A stretch of 18,852 bases of DNA from JACMJP01 sp046160675 (GCA_046160675.1 JBJXHH010000068.1:1-18852), one strand, 5' to 3'. Shown: positions 7,559 to 15,755, numbered from the stretch's first letter. The notes: a model not told the origin generated them from the letters alone. Numbers and translations are program-made.

Positions 7559-8398
7559 TTACCAATTGTCAACAGTAAAAAAATCTTTCGGGCGAATGCC
7601 TTTATCTGTGCGTTGCAAGTTGCAGCATTCATGCGCCGCATCATGTTCAAAAAACAAGGTATAATTTTTTTCTAAAGCTGTTTTAAGAAATGTTTCTTTC
7701 TCATGCAATGTCATCAGGGGGCGTACATCATAACCCATCACATACGGAAGGGGAATATGCGCATAGCTGGGTATGAGATCAGCCATGTAGACTAATGTTT
7801 TTTCTCCTGAACGGATCACGGGAAGCATCATACTTTCTGTATGGCCATGTACCCAGAGAGTTGTAAAACCAGGAATTATTTCTTCCTCCTCCGATTTTAC
7901 AAATTTTACTACACCCTGTTCAATTAGCGGAAAAAAGTTTTCTTTTAGGAAAGATGCTTTTTCCCTTACATTGGGTGTTGTCGCCCAGTTCCAGTGTTTC
8001 TCATTGCTCCAATAAATTGCATTGGCAAATGCAGGAATTAATTTTCCGTTATTAGTTTTTACAACAGCTCCGCCGCAATGATCAAAATGAAGATGTGAGA
8101 GAAATACATCCGTGATATCATCCGGGGAATAGCCATGACTTGTCAGAGATGTGATGAGTTGCTCGCCATGCGGCTCATAATGGGAGAAAAACTTTGTATC
8201 CTGCTTATCGCCCATGCCGCAGTCAATTAATATTTTTCTTTCCCCCACATCTACCAGCAGACATCGCATACTCCAGGTACAAAGATTATTTTTATCAGGA
8301 GGAACCAGGTTTTTCCAAATCTTTTTCGGCACAACGCCGAACATGGCGCCGCCATCTAATTTAAAAAGCCCGGCATTGATGGAAATGAGTTTCATCAC
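7559..8398 (-). CDS. MBL-fold metallo-hydrolase
   Basis: This is a 279-residue cytoplasmic enzyme of the metallo-beta-lactamase fold with a complete dinuclear metal site. The core motif is SHLHFDH (H102, H104, D106, H107), with H186 in WVHGHTES, D207 in YMADLIPS and H252 in FFEHDAAH. The long N-terminal lead before LIDCGMGD and the sequence SHLHFDHCGG recall the AHL-lactonase/quorum-quenching-like branch. That branch is broad and the substrate cannot be named from this. It is the last gene of the pdhA-TPR-ribH run, 19 bases after ribH. Two adjacent ATGs (8398 and 8395) are possible starts. Its stop lies only a few bases before the tRNA promoter. Confidence 0.9.
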   Translation of the reverse strand: MMKLISINAGLFKLDGGAMFGVVPKKIWKNLVPPDKNNLCTWSMRCLLVDVGERKILIDCGMGDKQDTKFFSHYEPHGEQLITSLTSHGYSPDDITDVFLSHLHFDHCGGAVVKTNNGKLIPAFANAIYWSNEKHWNWATTPNVREKASFLKENFFPLIEQGVVKFVKSEEEEIIPGFTTLWVHGHTESMMLPVIRSGEKTLVYMADLIPSYAHIPLPYVMGYDVRPLMTLHEKETFLKTALEKNYTLFFEHDAAHECCNLQRTDKGIRPKDFFTVDNW

Positions 8399-8417
8399 AC
8401 AAAAATGAACAAAATAA

Positions 8418-8909
8418 TCAAATGAGGTTCTGCCTTACTGCAGCCATTTTTAATGCAGTAACAGCAGCTTCATCGCCTTTATTGCCGTGTTTGCCGCCTG
8501 CTCTTTCTTTAGCTTGTTCTAAATTATCAGTAGTTAGTACACCAAAAATTACGGGAGTAGAATAATCAATACTTACCATCATAACCCCTTGTGCTACTGC
8601 ATTGGAGATGTATTCATCATGTTTTGTATCACCTTTAATGATGCAGCCAAGGCAAATTACTGCATCCAGTTCCCTGCTTTCCAAAAGCATTTGCGCTGCG
8701 GAAGGCAATTCGAAGCTTCCCGGTACTTTTACTGTGATGATCTTTTCTTTTGTTGTTTGATTCTGCAGTAAAGTATTGAGGCATGCTGCATATAAAGCAT
8801 CAGTTATCTCATGATTCCATTCTGAAATTACGATTCCTATAGTAAAATCAGCGCCCGACGGAATCGTTCCCTCCGCATAAGAAGATAAATTTTTGTTGCG
8901 GGTTGACAT
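8418..8909 (-). CDS. ribH: 6,7-dimethyl-8-ribityllumazine synthase
   Basis: RibH condenses 5-amino-6-ribitylaminouracil with 3,4-dihydroxy-2-butanone-4-phosphate, the next-to-last step of riboflavin synthesis, in the cytoplasm. At 163 residues it has the usual length. All active-site blocks are present: SEWNHE (29-34) for the pyrimidine ring, GSFELP (64-69), GDTKHDEY (93-100) with the general acid H97, FGVLT (122-126), and KERAGGKHGNKG (134-145) for phosphate. It would assemble as an icosahedral or pentameric shell. It is 6 bases from the TPR gene and 19 from the MBL gene, so it is probably cotranscribed. No FMN riboswitch is seen before it, and other rib genes are absent from the window. Confidence 0.97.
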   Translation of the reverse strand: MSTRNKNLSSYAEGTIPSGADFTIGIVISEWNHEITDALYAACLNTLLQNQTTKEKIITVKVPGSFELPSAAQMLLESRELDAVICLGCIIKGDTKHDEYISNAVAQGVMMVSIDYSTPVIFGVLTTDNLEQAKERAGGKHGNKGDEAAVTALKMAAVRQNLI

Positions 8910-8915
8910 GCTATG

Positions 8916-9608
8916 TTATTCACCCAACTTTGCCGATGTATATGCAATATCAAGATCAATATTTGCTCCCTGTTCGCTGAGTGGGTATTCTCTTTTAATG
9001 AGTTCAAATACTTCTTTAGCTCCTTTAAAATCACTTTGCATCACCATCAGGTCGCCGGCAATTTTATAATAAAGAGGAGAATAGTAATCACTTTTTGAAA
9101 CTTCACCGGCTTTCTTGTAAAAAACAATAGCTTTTGCATAATCTTCCTTTTCTGCATATGCATGGCCGAGATTCAGATTGGTTAGGCCTGCAAGTTCATC
9201 AGTAGGTGGATTGAATTTTTCCAGATACTTGATTGCATTGTCAAAATCTTTTGCCTTTAGGTAACAAATACCGCTGTAATATTTTGCAAGATTACCAGCT
9301 TTTGTCATTCCATATTCATCAGCAATTTGCAAAAAGCCATCATTAATTCCATCACCATTTAAAGCCACCTGGAATGAATCGGTAGCAAATAGGCTTTGCG
9401 CAAAAGGGATCTTTTTACCCGCTTGTTGTGCCTTGGGTTTCAGGTACAATTCTTTGTAACCGAAATATCCTCCAATGCCAAGGATTATCAAAGCTAAAAC
9501 TCCAATAATATAATTCCGGTACTTTAAAAAAGTATTCTCAACCTTTTGATATAAATCCTGGTTTGCCTGTGGTTCAACTTGTCCTGTTGTTGTTTTATTC
9601 TCTGCCAT
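8916..9608 (-). CDS. TPR-containing single-pass membrane protein (YfgM-like)
   Basis: This is a 230-residue protein with a Gln/Thr-rich cytoplasmic N-terminus (1-32), one membrane helix (residues 34-50, IIGVLALIILGIGGYFG) and a periplasmic-side part of helical hairpin repeats. At least three TPR-like units are seen, for example AKYYSGICYLKAKDFDNAIKY and LNLGHAYAEKEDYAKAIVFY. The order matches the YfgM / ancillary SecYEG translocon subunit type of TPR protein common in Bacteroidota, but no partner is proven. It sits 16 bases after pdhA and 6 before ribH, in the same direction. Confidence 0.85.
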   Translation of the reverse strand: MAENKTTTGQVEPQANQDLYQKVENTFLKYRNYIIGVLALIILGIGGYFGYKELYLKPKAQQAGKKIPFAQSLFATDSFQVALNGDGINDGFLQIADEYGMTKAGNLAKYYSGICYLKAKDFDNAIKYLEKFNPPTDELAGLTNLNLGHAYAEKEDYAKAIVFYKKAGEVSKSDYYSPLYYKIAGDLMVMQSDFKGAKEVFELIKREYPLSEQGANIDLDIAYTSAKLGE

Positions 9609-9624
9609 GTTCTTTATGAATGAA

Positions 9625-10638
9625 TTAATCTTTTATAAACGGATAGTCTTGTTGCAGGTAAATGTCTTTATATACTTCATTATCTGCCGGCCAGGGGCTT
9701 TCCTCTGCAAACTGTACACAGGCATTTACTTCTTCTTCAATGCTTTCATCTATCATTTCTATTTCCTGTTCTGTTGCGTATTTTCTCTCAATAATTTTTT
9801 GCTTTGTGGTTTCTAATGGATCTCGCATTTTATATTCTTCCACTTCTTCTTTTGTTCTGTATTTCTGCGGGTCGCTCATACTGTGACCTTTGTACCGATA
9901 AGTTCTTATTTCCAAAAATGTAGGCCCTTGAGCAAGTCTTGCTTTTTCCACAGCTTCATACATAGCGTTATGCACTGCCTCCGGGTCCATTCCATCAACA
10001 GGGTATGAAGGCATGTCGAAAGCAGAACCTATTTTATACATGTCAAGCATATTCGTGGAACGTTCTACTGAAGTTCCCATCGCATACCCGTTGTTTTCAA
10101 CAACAAACACCACAGGGAGTTTCCAAAGCATAGCCATATTAAATGTTTCATGCAATGCGCCTTGGCGTACAGCTCCGTCTCCAAAAAAACAAATACATAC
10201 ATTATCTGTTTCTTTATATTTCTCAGCAAAAGCAATTCCTGCACCTAGCGGAATTTGCGCTCCCACAATTCCATGGCCACCGAAAAAATTATGTTCCTTG
10301 CTAAAGAAATGCATACTACCGCCTTTGCCTTTAGTACATCCTGTTGCTTTTCCGAATAATTCTGCCATGCATTCATTCATACTCATGCCTTTGGCTATTG
10401 CCAGTCCGTGGTCACGGTAAGCAGTAATTATGGGATCTTGCTGCCTGATCGCTGAAATAGTACCTGCCGCAACAGCCTCTTGCCCTATATATAAGTGGCA
10501 AAAACCTCTGATCTTTTGCTGCCCATACATTTGCCCGGCTTTTTCTTCAAATCGGCGCATGCGCTGCATCAGGGTATACCAGGTAAGGTAGGTTTCTTTC
10601 GTTATTTTTGAGCGGTCAATAATTACTTCTGCCAACAT
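9625..10638 (-). CDS. pdhA: Pyruvate dehydrogenase E1 component, alpha subunit
   Basis: E1 alpha binds thiamine diphosphate and, with E1 beta, decarboxylates pyruvate and passes the acetyl group to E2 lipoate. The 337-residue length is typical. The ThDP motif is GDGAVRQGALHETFNMAM (153-170) closing with ENN at 181-183. Other blocks are YRDHGLAIAKG (74-84), GGSMHFF (106-112), GGHGIVGAQIPLGAG (120-134) and the loop YRYKGHSMSDP, which holds the conserved His-Ser. E1 beta is not adjacent: pdhA heads a run with TPR, ribH and MBL genes. A 2-oxo-acid dehydrogenase for branched chains is less likely from the motif wording. A TAACTTTG box lies 18 bases before the ATG. Confidence 0.96.
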   Translation of the reverse strand: MLAEVIIDRSKITKETYLTWYTLMQRMRRFEEKAGQMYGQQKIRGFCHLYIGQEAVAAGTISAIRQQDPIITAYRDHGLAIAKGMSMNECMAELFGKATGCTKGKGGSMHFFSKEHNFFGGHGIVGAQIPLGAGIAFAEKYKETDNVCICFFGDGAVRQGALHETFNMAMLWKLPVVFVVENNGYAMGTSVERSTNMLDMYKIGSAFDMPSYPVDGMDPEAVHNAMYEAVEKARLAQGPTFLEIRTYRYKGHSMSDPQKYRTKEEVEEYKMRDPLETTKQKIIERKYATEQEIEMIDESIEEEVNACVQFAEESPWPADNEVYKDIYLQQDYPFIKD

Positions 10639-10656
10639 GGTTTAAAAAACAGGTGG

Positions 10657-10689
10657 CAAAGTTAAAGAAACAAACTCGTAATTTACTAA
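10657..10689 (-). promoter_or_regulatory. Promoter of pdhA
   Basis: TAACTTTG (10664-10657, minus strand) is a perfect -7 box. TTAG (10689-10686), one base off TTTG/TTG, lies 21 bases upstream. It would give a leader of about 10-15 bases before the ATG at 10638. It occupies the 53-base gap to the recF start, which argues for the later GTG start of recF. Confidence 0.55.
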
Positions 10690-10691
10690 CA

Positions 10692-11792
10692 GTGTACCTC
10701 AGGCATTTAAAGCTTTCCAACTATAAGAATTACAGGCAGTTAGAGTTAAAGTTTCAAAAGCATTTTATACTGATAAATGGCAATAATGGCAGTGGTAAAA
10801 CTAACCTGATGGACGCTGTACATTATTTATGTCTCTGTAAAAGTTTTTTTATCAGGCAAGACGCCCTCCTTGTTTTGCATGGTGAAAATTTTTTCAGGCT
10901 GGATGGGAGTTTTTCTGCAGGCGATGAAACATTTACAATTACAGCAAAGTTTCACCCGGATAAGAAGAAAGAGTTTTTTAAAAATGATGTATTGTATGAA
11001 AAACTCAGCGACCATGTTGGGTTGATACCGGTGATAATGATTGCCCCTGGTGATGTGGAAACAATAAACGGTGGAAGCGAAGAACGCAGAAGATTCTTGG
11101 ATGCTGCTATTGGGCAAATGGACACCATGTATCTGAAGAAACTGATAGAGTATAATAAAATTTTATCTCAGCGCAACACTTTGTTAAAACAATTTTCTGA
11201 ACAGGGTAAGAGAGATAACGCTTTATTGGATGTTCTGAACAGACAACTTGCAGAGCGGGGAGATTTTATTTTTGAAACCCGAAAAAATTTTATTGATGGA
11301 TTCAGGAAAGAATTTGAGCTTATGTACAGAGCCTTCAGTTCAGAAAAAGAAATCCCAACAATCACATATCATTCACAACTTTCTGAAGAAGTGCACTTAA
11401 AACTGCTGAAACAAAACACAGAAAAAGACATTGCTGCACAGCGGACGACAGCAGGCATTCACAAGGATGATCTGCTTTTTTTTATTGATGGGTTTTCCCT
11501 GAAGGAAAACGGTAGCCAGGGGCAAATTAAATCTTTTCTCATTTCCCTGAAGTTGGTTTTGGGTACAAAGATTTTTCAAGTCACTCAGAAAAAACCAATT
11601 CTCCTACTGGATGATATTTTTGAAAAGTTAGATATAAAGAGGTTGCATGTTCTCTTTACACTTTTGAAAGCGGAGTTTTTTGACCAAATTTTTATTACAG
11701 ACGCTGATGAGCATCGCTCGATTCAGTATTTAACGGAAGCCGATGTTGAATTCCAGCACATCCGGATTTTTCAGGGTGAAGTATTGCAATAA
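10692..11792 (+). CDS. recF: DNA replication and repair protein RecF
   Basis: RecF is a cytoplasmic SMC-like ATPase that binds single/double-strand junctions and helps RecO/RecR load RecA. With the GTG at 10692 it begins (M)YLRHLKLSNYKNYRQLELKF, exactly the family opening, and is 366 residues long, the usual size. The Walker A is GNNGSGKT (about 30-37), the ABC-type signature block is ENGSQGQIKSFLISLKL, and the Walker B/D-loop is PILLLDDIFEKLD near the C-terminus. The frame is open to a GTG at 10653, but that would place the start within 14 bases of the divergent pdhA and inside its promoter. It is followed after 29 bases by the DUF721 gene. dnaA, dnaN and gyrB are not in the window. Confidence 0.95.
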   Translation: MYLRHLKLSNYKNYRQLELKFQKHFILINGNNGSGKTNLMDAVHYLCLCKSFFIRQDALLVLHGENFFRLDGSFSAGDETFTITAKFHPDKKKEFFKNDVLYEKLSDHVGLIPVIMIAPGDVETINGGSEERRRFLDAAIGQMDTMYLKKLIEYNKILSQRNTLLKQFSEQGKRDNALLDVLNRQLAERGDFIFETRKNFIDGFRKEFELMYRAFSSEKEIPTITYHSQLSEEVHLKLLKQNTEKDIAAQRTTAGIHKDDLLFFIDGFSLKENGSQGQIKSFLISLKLVLGTKIFQVTQKKPILLLDDIFEKLDIKRLHVLFTLLKAEFFDQIFITDADEHRSIQYLTEADVEFQHIRIFQGEVLQ

Positions 11793-11816
11793 CCTACATA
11801 AAATCAACTAACTTTA
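11784..11816 (+). promoter_or_regulatory. Putative promoter of the DUF721 gene
   Basis: TTG (11784-11786) and TAACTTTA (11809-11816, one base off consensus) are 22 bases apart, partly inside the 3' end of recF. The box ends only 5 bases before the ATG, so transcription would start at or beside the start codon. This could uncouple the gene from recF. Confidence 0.4.
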
Positions 11817-11821
11817 CAGGA

Positions 11822-12112
11822 ATGCGAAAGGCTAATGAACAACCTGTAGGGTCTGCTATTAAAGATTTCTTAAAGGCTTTTCATCTTGAAAACAAAGTGC
11901 ATGAAGTGCAGGTGAAAGACCTTTGGATGAAGGTGATGGGTAAAACAATAGCCCACTATACCAGTGACATTAAGTTGAAAGACGGAAGGTTATATATCTT
12001 TCTTACATCTGCCCCTCTTAAACAAGACCTCAACTTCAATAAAGAAAATATTATGGAGCGACTGAATGAGGAGATGGGAGAGAGGGTAGTAAAAGAAGTG
12101 ATAATCAGGTAA
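11822..12112 (+). CDS. DUF721 / DciA-like protein
   Basis: This is a 96-residue protein matching the DUF721 pattern. An N-terminal helix (VGSAIKDFLKAFHLENK) is followed by VKDLWMKVMGKTIAHYT and the strand-turn-strand LKDGRLYIFLTSAPLKQDLNF, then ENIMERLNEEMGERVVKEVII. DciA members of this family load or stimulate the replicative helicase where DnaC is missing. Whether this short protein does so is inferred from family only. It follows recF by 29 bases, a common association in Bacteroidota. The start ATG at 11822 follows a TAACTTTA box by 5 bases. Confidence 0.85.
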   Translation: MRKANEQPVGSAIKDFLKAFHLENKVHEVQVKDLWMKVMGKTIAHYTSDIKLKDGRLYIFLTSAPLKQDLNFNKENIMERLNEEMGERVVKEVIIR

Positions 12113-12180
12113 TATTTACTGAATTTCTTTACTTCACATTTTGTTGAAAAATACATGCGCTGCATTTTGCGTTAGTCAGG

Positions 12181-12188
12181 TACATTTG
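12181..12188 (+). promoter_or_regulatory. Putative -7 box of the aromatic hydroxylase gene
   Basis: TACATTTG fits TAnnTTTG exactly and ends 10 bases before the ATG at 12199. No TTG lies 19-21 bases upstream (TTTTG at 12165-12169 is too close), so the box alone supports the call. The predicted leader is only a few bases. Confidence 0.45.
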
Positions 12189-12198
12189 ATAACTGGTT

Positions 12199-12975
12199 AT
12201 GGAAATTTTAACAGATAAGCCTTTAGAACAGGATTACAATCAATATACTTCTGAGCACTTTAAAGTATGGGAAATTTTGTTCGACAGGCAAATGGCACTC
12301 CTTAAAGACAGGGCTGCTGATGTTTTTATGAGTGGCATAGAAGCTATTCATTTTACAGCTGACCGCATACCAAAGTTTGATGAGTTTAATATACGCCTTG
12401 AGACCCTAACAGGCTGGAATGCTGTGGTGGTGCCGGGGTTAATAGGTAACAAAGAATTTTTTGAATTGCTGAAGAACAGGAAATTTCCTGCTAGTACCTG
12501 GCTGCGCAACATGGATCAACTTGATTATCTTGAAGAGCCTGACATGTTTCATGATGTTTTTGCTCATTTGCCTTTACTCACCAATAAAACCTACTGCGCT
12601 TATCTGTATGGCCTCAGCAAAATAGCATTGAGTTATATTGAAAATCCAGTTGCAGTAGAATTAATTTCAAGAATCTACTGGTACACGGTGGAGTTCGGAC
12701 TAATCAGGGATAATGGTTTGTTGCGCATTTACGGTTCGGGAATTTTATCATCACAGGGTGAAAGTATCTATTGTTTGAAATCTGGAATACCGAGCAAAAG
12801 GATTGAGTACAATGTTGAGAAAGTGTTGGATACTCCGTACATAAAAGATAAATTTCAAACTACTTATTTTGTTATAGAAGATTGTCTTCAGTTATTTGAA
12901 AGTTTGCCGGATATAGAGCAGGGAATTGTGAAACGTTTAGAACATCCGGAACTGTATCATCCTCCTGTTGGATGA
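12199..12975 (+). CDS. phhA: Pterin-dependent aromatic amino-acid hydroxylase, probably phenylalanine 4-monooxygenase
   Basis: This enzyme would hydroxylate phenylalanine to tyrosine with O2, tetrahydropterin and a ferrous iron in the cytoplasm. The 258-residue protein is a catalytic domain only, with no ACT regulatory domain. The Fe(II) triad is visible: H118 and H123 in PDMFHDVFAHLPLL, and E165 in YWYTVEFGL, 42 residues after the second His (40-41 in characterised homologues). FPASTWLRNMDQLDYLEEPD and the region up to GSGILSSQGESIYCL are typical. The gene stands alone on its strand after DUF721 and converges on the outer-membrane protein gene with 5 bases between stops. No pterin-recycling gene (phhB) is present. 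Tryptophan as substrate cannot be excluded. Confidence 0.93.
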   Translation: MEILTDKPLEQDYNQYTSEHFKVWEILFDRQMALLKDRAADVFMSGIEAIHFTADRIPKFDEFNIRLETLTGWNAVVVPGLIGNKEFFELLKNRKFPASTWLRNMDQLDYLEEPDMFHDVFAHLPLLTNKTYCAYLYGLSKIALSYIENPVAVELISRIYWYTVEFGLIRDNGLLRIYGSGILSSQGESIYCLKSGIPSKRIEYNVEKVLDTPYIKDKFQTTYFVIEDCLQLFESLPDIEQGIVKRLEHPELYHPPVG

Positions 12976-12980
12976 TTCAT

Positions 12981-13610
12981 TTAGAAACCTCCTAAAAAAC
13001 CTATCCTGAAAGTCCAGGGCTGAACATAGAAAAGGTCATTATTGTTCGCAAGAAAATTATATAAAGCAATGATCTGCAAAGCGGAATTTTCTCCTAATTT
13101 AAGTTTATAACCACCCCCTGCATACAATGCAGGAATTTTTATACTACCTGTATCATAAGGGGTTTCTAGAAATTCATATTTCAGGTATTGTTCCTCATAC
13201 TCTGCATGGGCAAAAACTCCATAGATGATGTCATACTGCGAAAATACTTTTCCTCCAAGAACTGTGGCTTTGTAATCGTCCACATAATTAAATGGATTGT
13301 TGTAAGGATCTACATACTTTTCATACTGGTAAATAAACCCAACCCCTGAAGTAAGTTTTGGGGTAATTTTATATCCTACAATTGGAGAAATGTCAATAAA
13401 CGTATAATTGCCGAAAGACAGTCCGAGATTTCCACCAAAAACGAATCTGTTTATTCCTTTATTCTCACCGGTTTGCCCAGAGGCTTTACTCTTATCATTT
13501 CCGGGCTCTTCGGTTTCATCAGGGTCAATAGGGGTAACCTGCGCATGCAGGACAGAAACCGATAAGATCAGGAATAAGGAAAGAATGAACTTTTCAATTG
13601 ACTTTTTCAT
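12981..13610 (-). CDS. Hypothetical outer-membrane beta-barrel protein
   Basis: This is a 209-residue exported protein. The signal peptide MKKSIEKFILSLFLILSVSVLHA is followed by a low-complexity acidic/Lys stretch (DPDETEEPGNDKSKASGQTG). The remainder is a run of alternating aromatic and polar strands, such as RFVFGGNLGLSFGNYTFIDI, then YKITPKLTSGVGFIYQYE and ALYAGGGYKLKLG. It ends in a terminal Phe (FRIGFLGGF), as outer-membrane barrels do. It resembles small porin-like or PorT-like barrels of Bacteroidota, but I cannot assign a family. The function is unknown. A TAGCTTTG box lies 57 bases before the ATG. Confidence 0.75.
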   Translation of the reverse strand: MKKSIEKFILSLFLILSVSVLHAQVTPIDPDETEEPGNDKSKASGQTGENKGINRFVFGGNLGLSFGNYTFIDISPIVGYKITPKLTSGVGFIYQYEKYVDPYNNPFNYVDDYKATVLGGKVFSQYDIIYGVFAHAEYEEQYLKYEFLETPYDTGSIKIPALYAGGGYKLKLGENSALQIIALYNFLANNNDLFYVQPWTFRIGFLGGF

Positions 13611-13667
13611 ACAAACTATTTAACGATGAAAACGATACTTCATTGCCCAGCATAAATCATTCCACTG

Positions 13668-13675
13668 CAAAGCTA
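13668..13675 (-). promoter_or_regulatory. -7 box upstream of the outer-membrane beta-barrel gene
   Basis: Minus-strand TAGCTTTG matches TAnnTTTG exactly and is 57 bases before the ATG at 13610. No clear -33 TTG is present. It lies just downstream of the terminator at 13726-13752, so this gene is likely transcribed independently of the secreted-protein gene. Confidence 0.45.
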
Positions 13676-13725
13676 CTGTATAACTTATTTGTAATATTTT
13701 TATTAGGAAAAATATGTGTAAAATT

Positions 13726-13752
13726 AAAAAGGCTGCACAAGGCAGCCTTTTT
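13726..13752. terminator. Intrinsic terminator (A-tract, stem, T-tract)
   Basis: GGCTGC (13731-13736) pairs with GCAGCC (13742-13747) around a 5-base loop. The stem is flanked by AAAAA before and TTTTTTT after, so it can act in both directions. It follows the stop of the minus-strand secreted protein gene by 18 bases. Confidence 0.85.
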
Positions 13753-13769
13753 TTGAAATTCTCAATTCA

Positions 13770-14282
13770 TTATTTTGCTTCGTAACAACTTAACTTCACA
13801 TTTTTATCCATCTGTGTAAGTGTGTTTTTTATGAGTGAGGCAAAATCCTCTACTTTGTCGATCCTTTCCCAAACTATTGGATTTGTGCCTTCGCAGCCAG
13901 TGTGAGGGGAGTATTTCACTCTTGCCCATCGCAGGTCTTTTTTGTAGATCATAGCGAAAACTTTTGTTGCATTGTCTTTCGCCATACTCACATCCATGTA
14001 ATATGTCCATTGTAGATTTCTCATGATAACTGGGAAACTTATCCAGGGCTTACTCATGCCAGCATCTTTATAAAAGTGGAGAGTATAGCCTATTCTGGCA
14101 CCTTGTGTTTCTTTGTACTCGAGCCTGTAATGAAGTGCTTTACCACCGTTGTTCTTTGCATTGTCAATCTTACCGTCAAGGTTGGATGATAAGTATTCTT
14201 TCATGACAACCTGGGCTGAGGCCTGCTGTGTTGCAAGCGTAAGAAAACTTATAGCAATGAATGTTCTTAGAATATTTCTCAT
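13770..14282 (-). CDS. Hypothetical secreted protein
   Basis: This is a 170-residue protein not matched to a known family. It has a clear signal peptide, MRNILRTFIAISFLTLATQQASA, with cleavage before QVVMKE. The mature part is mixed alpha/beta with a long aromatic/basic middle (YTLHFYKDAGMSKPWISFPV, WTYYMDVSMAKDNATKVFAM). It has two cysteines, C129 in HTGCEGTNP and C166 near the C-terminus (KLSCYEAK), which could form a disulfide in the periplasm or outside the cell. It follows the haloperoxidase gene with 42 bases between them on the same strand and ends at the terminator, so the two may form one operon. This is guilt by association only. Function is unknown. Confidence 0.75.
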   Translation of the reverse strand: MRNILRTFIAISFLTLATQQASAQVVMKEYLSSNLDGKIDNAKNNGGKALHYRLEYKETQGARIGYTLHFYKDAGMSKPWISFPVIMRNLQWTYYMDVSMAKDNATKVFAMIYKKDLRWARVKYSPHTGCEGTNPIVWERIDKVEDFASLIKNTLTQMDKNVKLSCYEAK

Positions 14283-14324
14283 AGTTATTATCTTTTTAGA
14301 AAACCTGATTTTTTAAGTTTGTTT

Positions 14325-15755
14325 TTAAAGTTCTTCTTCAGTTACAACTTCTTCTTTCTCTTTCTTTTCCTTTTTCTCACCCGAAGAAGGGGCTGCACTT
14401 CCCTGGCGTTTCGTGCTCACCTTTATTTCGTTGAGGACATATTCGCCCACACAAATTCCTTGAACAAGTCCATCATCAATATCACAGTCGAAGTGAATAC
14501 CTCCGTACATTCTTGACTTGGCAGCCTCTGCTGCTGCTATTCTGAATGATAGGAATTCTCTGGGCAGCAAACCAATCTTCACATGTGATGAGTCTAAGAA
14601 TGCTTTATTATCGCCTATTAAAGCGGTCAAAATCTCTGCAGCGGCTCCTGAAAATCCTGAGTGACCTGAGGTGTAGCCCGCAAACGGCGGAGTTTCTACA
14701 TAAGGTTCCCAGCCTGCTTCAAAGGTTTCATTAATGTAAGTTTTAGGCCTAACCAGATTCACCCTGTACTTTGTATTCCAAACTGTGATACAAGCATCAG
14801 CCATAGCTGTGGCTGTAAGTGCATAAAGTTCTGCAGCTCTGTCAAGGTTCATTTTTTCAGTTTGCACAAAGTTGCCAATGATATACATCCAGTGGCCCGG
14901 AGGAGTGAAGGTTTCACCCGGGTCATCAGCCCAAAATTGTGCAATGGTTCTTTGCTCTTCGGTGAGTGTTTTGTCTGTCATCCAGACTTTCTTTGCCTGT
15001 TTATACATCTCAGATGAGGAATCAGTACTATATTGAAACTTCATATTAATATCACACTGATCAGCAGATCTTACAAAAAAAGTCCTATGTGTATTCCAGA
15101 AAGGTTCAAGTGCTGTTTGATTAAAATCTGTGGGTTGCCAATATTCAGGGTGTCCTTCACGGGTGGGAGCTTTATATTGCATATAGCGGGTTTCTTCAAA
15201 ATTATCTTCTGAACTCCAGGCAATAATGGCATCCGCCAGGTCTCTTCCGTATTTTTTTGAACGAGAAAGCACATCAGCCGGAACTGTTTTAGCCCGTTCT
15301 GCTAACTGTACATCATGTAGCTCATTAATAGTTTTGATACTTGCTGTCAGGTAGCGGGATAGCATTTCGTCTTGGGTATAGTAAATAGCTTCCATCACAC
15401 AGGTAGTCCAGTCATAAACTGAATCTTTATCAGGCCTTGGAAGGTCATTCAATCCATTAAGCTGATTTTGAAGTGTAAGGTGGTAGGGTGCCCCACATAC
15501 CTGCGCTTCGTAAATGGCAGCCCCAATGTATGCATACATCCTGGAGGCTACTGGTGGAGAGAGTTGTTCGCTGGCAACATAAGTAAACAACTGCTTCATC
15601 CATGCTATAAGGAATTCAGCAGATTGTTCACTGGAGGGTTGTGATTTAGAATTGAAATCCGGGTTGGCTGCATCAGAGCCTTTGGATCCGCCACAGGACG
15701 ATAAAACCAATACACTCCCTGCCATAAGTAAGGCAAGTACGTTTTTACTTTTCAT
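14325..15755 (-). CDS. Lipoprotein vanadium-dependent haloperoxidase / PAP2 homologue
   Basis: This is a 476-residue envelope protein. The lipoprotein signal MKSKNVLALLMAGSVLVLSSC places C21 as the lipidated residue. The C-terminal part contains the vanadium haloperoxidase/PAP2 triad. KYRVNLVRP gives K329 and R336. TSGHSGFSG gives S363, G364 and acid-base H365. SRMYGGIHFDCD gives R415, the vanadate-ligating H421, and D425. These match the positions used for vanadate or phosphate in the family. The enzyme would oxidise halides with peroxide, but some homologues are phosphatases and halide choice cannot be read here. The C-terminal tail is a charged Lys/Glu run (EKKEKKEKEE). It is divergent from the VCBS/UnbV gene and 42 bases ahead of the small secreted gene. 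Confidence 0.92.
   Translation of the reverse strand: MKSKNVLALLMAGSVLVLSSCGGSKGSDAANPDFNSKSQPSSEQSAEFLIAWMKQLFTYVASEQLSPPVASRMYAYIGAAIYEAQVCGAPYHLTLQNQLNGLNDLPRPDKDSVYDWTTCVMEAIYYTQDEMLSRYLTASIKTINELHDVQLAERAKTVPADVLSRSKKYGRDLADAIIAWSSEDNFEETRYMQYKAPTREGHPEYWQPTDFNQTALEPFWNTHRTFFVRSADQCDINMKFQYSTDSSSEMYKQAKKVWMTDKTLTEEQRTIAQFWADDPGETFTPPGHWMYIIGNFVQTEKMNLDRAAELYALTATAMADACITVWNTKYRVNLVRPKTYINETFEAGWEPYVETPPFAGYTSGHSGFSGAAAEILTALIGDNKAFLDSSHVKIGLLPREFLSFRIAAAEAAKSRMYGGIHFDCDIDDGLVQGICVGEYVLNEIKVSTKRQGSAAPSSGEKKEKKEKEEVVTEEEL

Noticed and set aside
8910..8920. FMN riboswitch before ribH
   Set aside because: Only 6 bases separate ribH from the gene before it, which leaves no space for the aptamer.
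10013..10420. Plus-strand open frame of 135 residues inside pdhA
   Set aside because: It lies fully antisense to a strongly conserved gene, and its composition follows from pdhA codons.
10653..10691. Longer recF with GTG start at 10653
   Set aside because: It would overlap the pdhA promoter, and the residues before YLRHLKLSNYKNY are not RecF-like.
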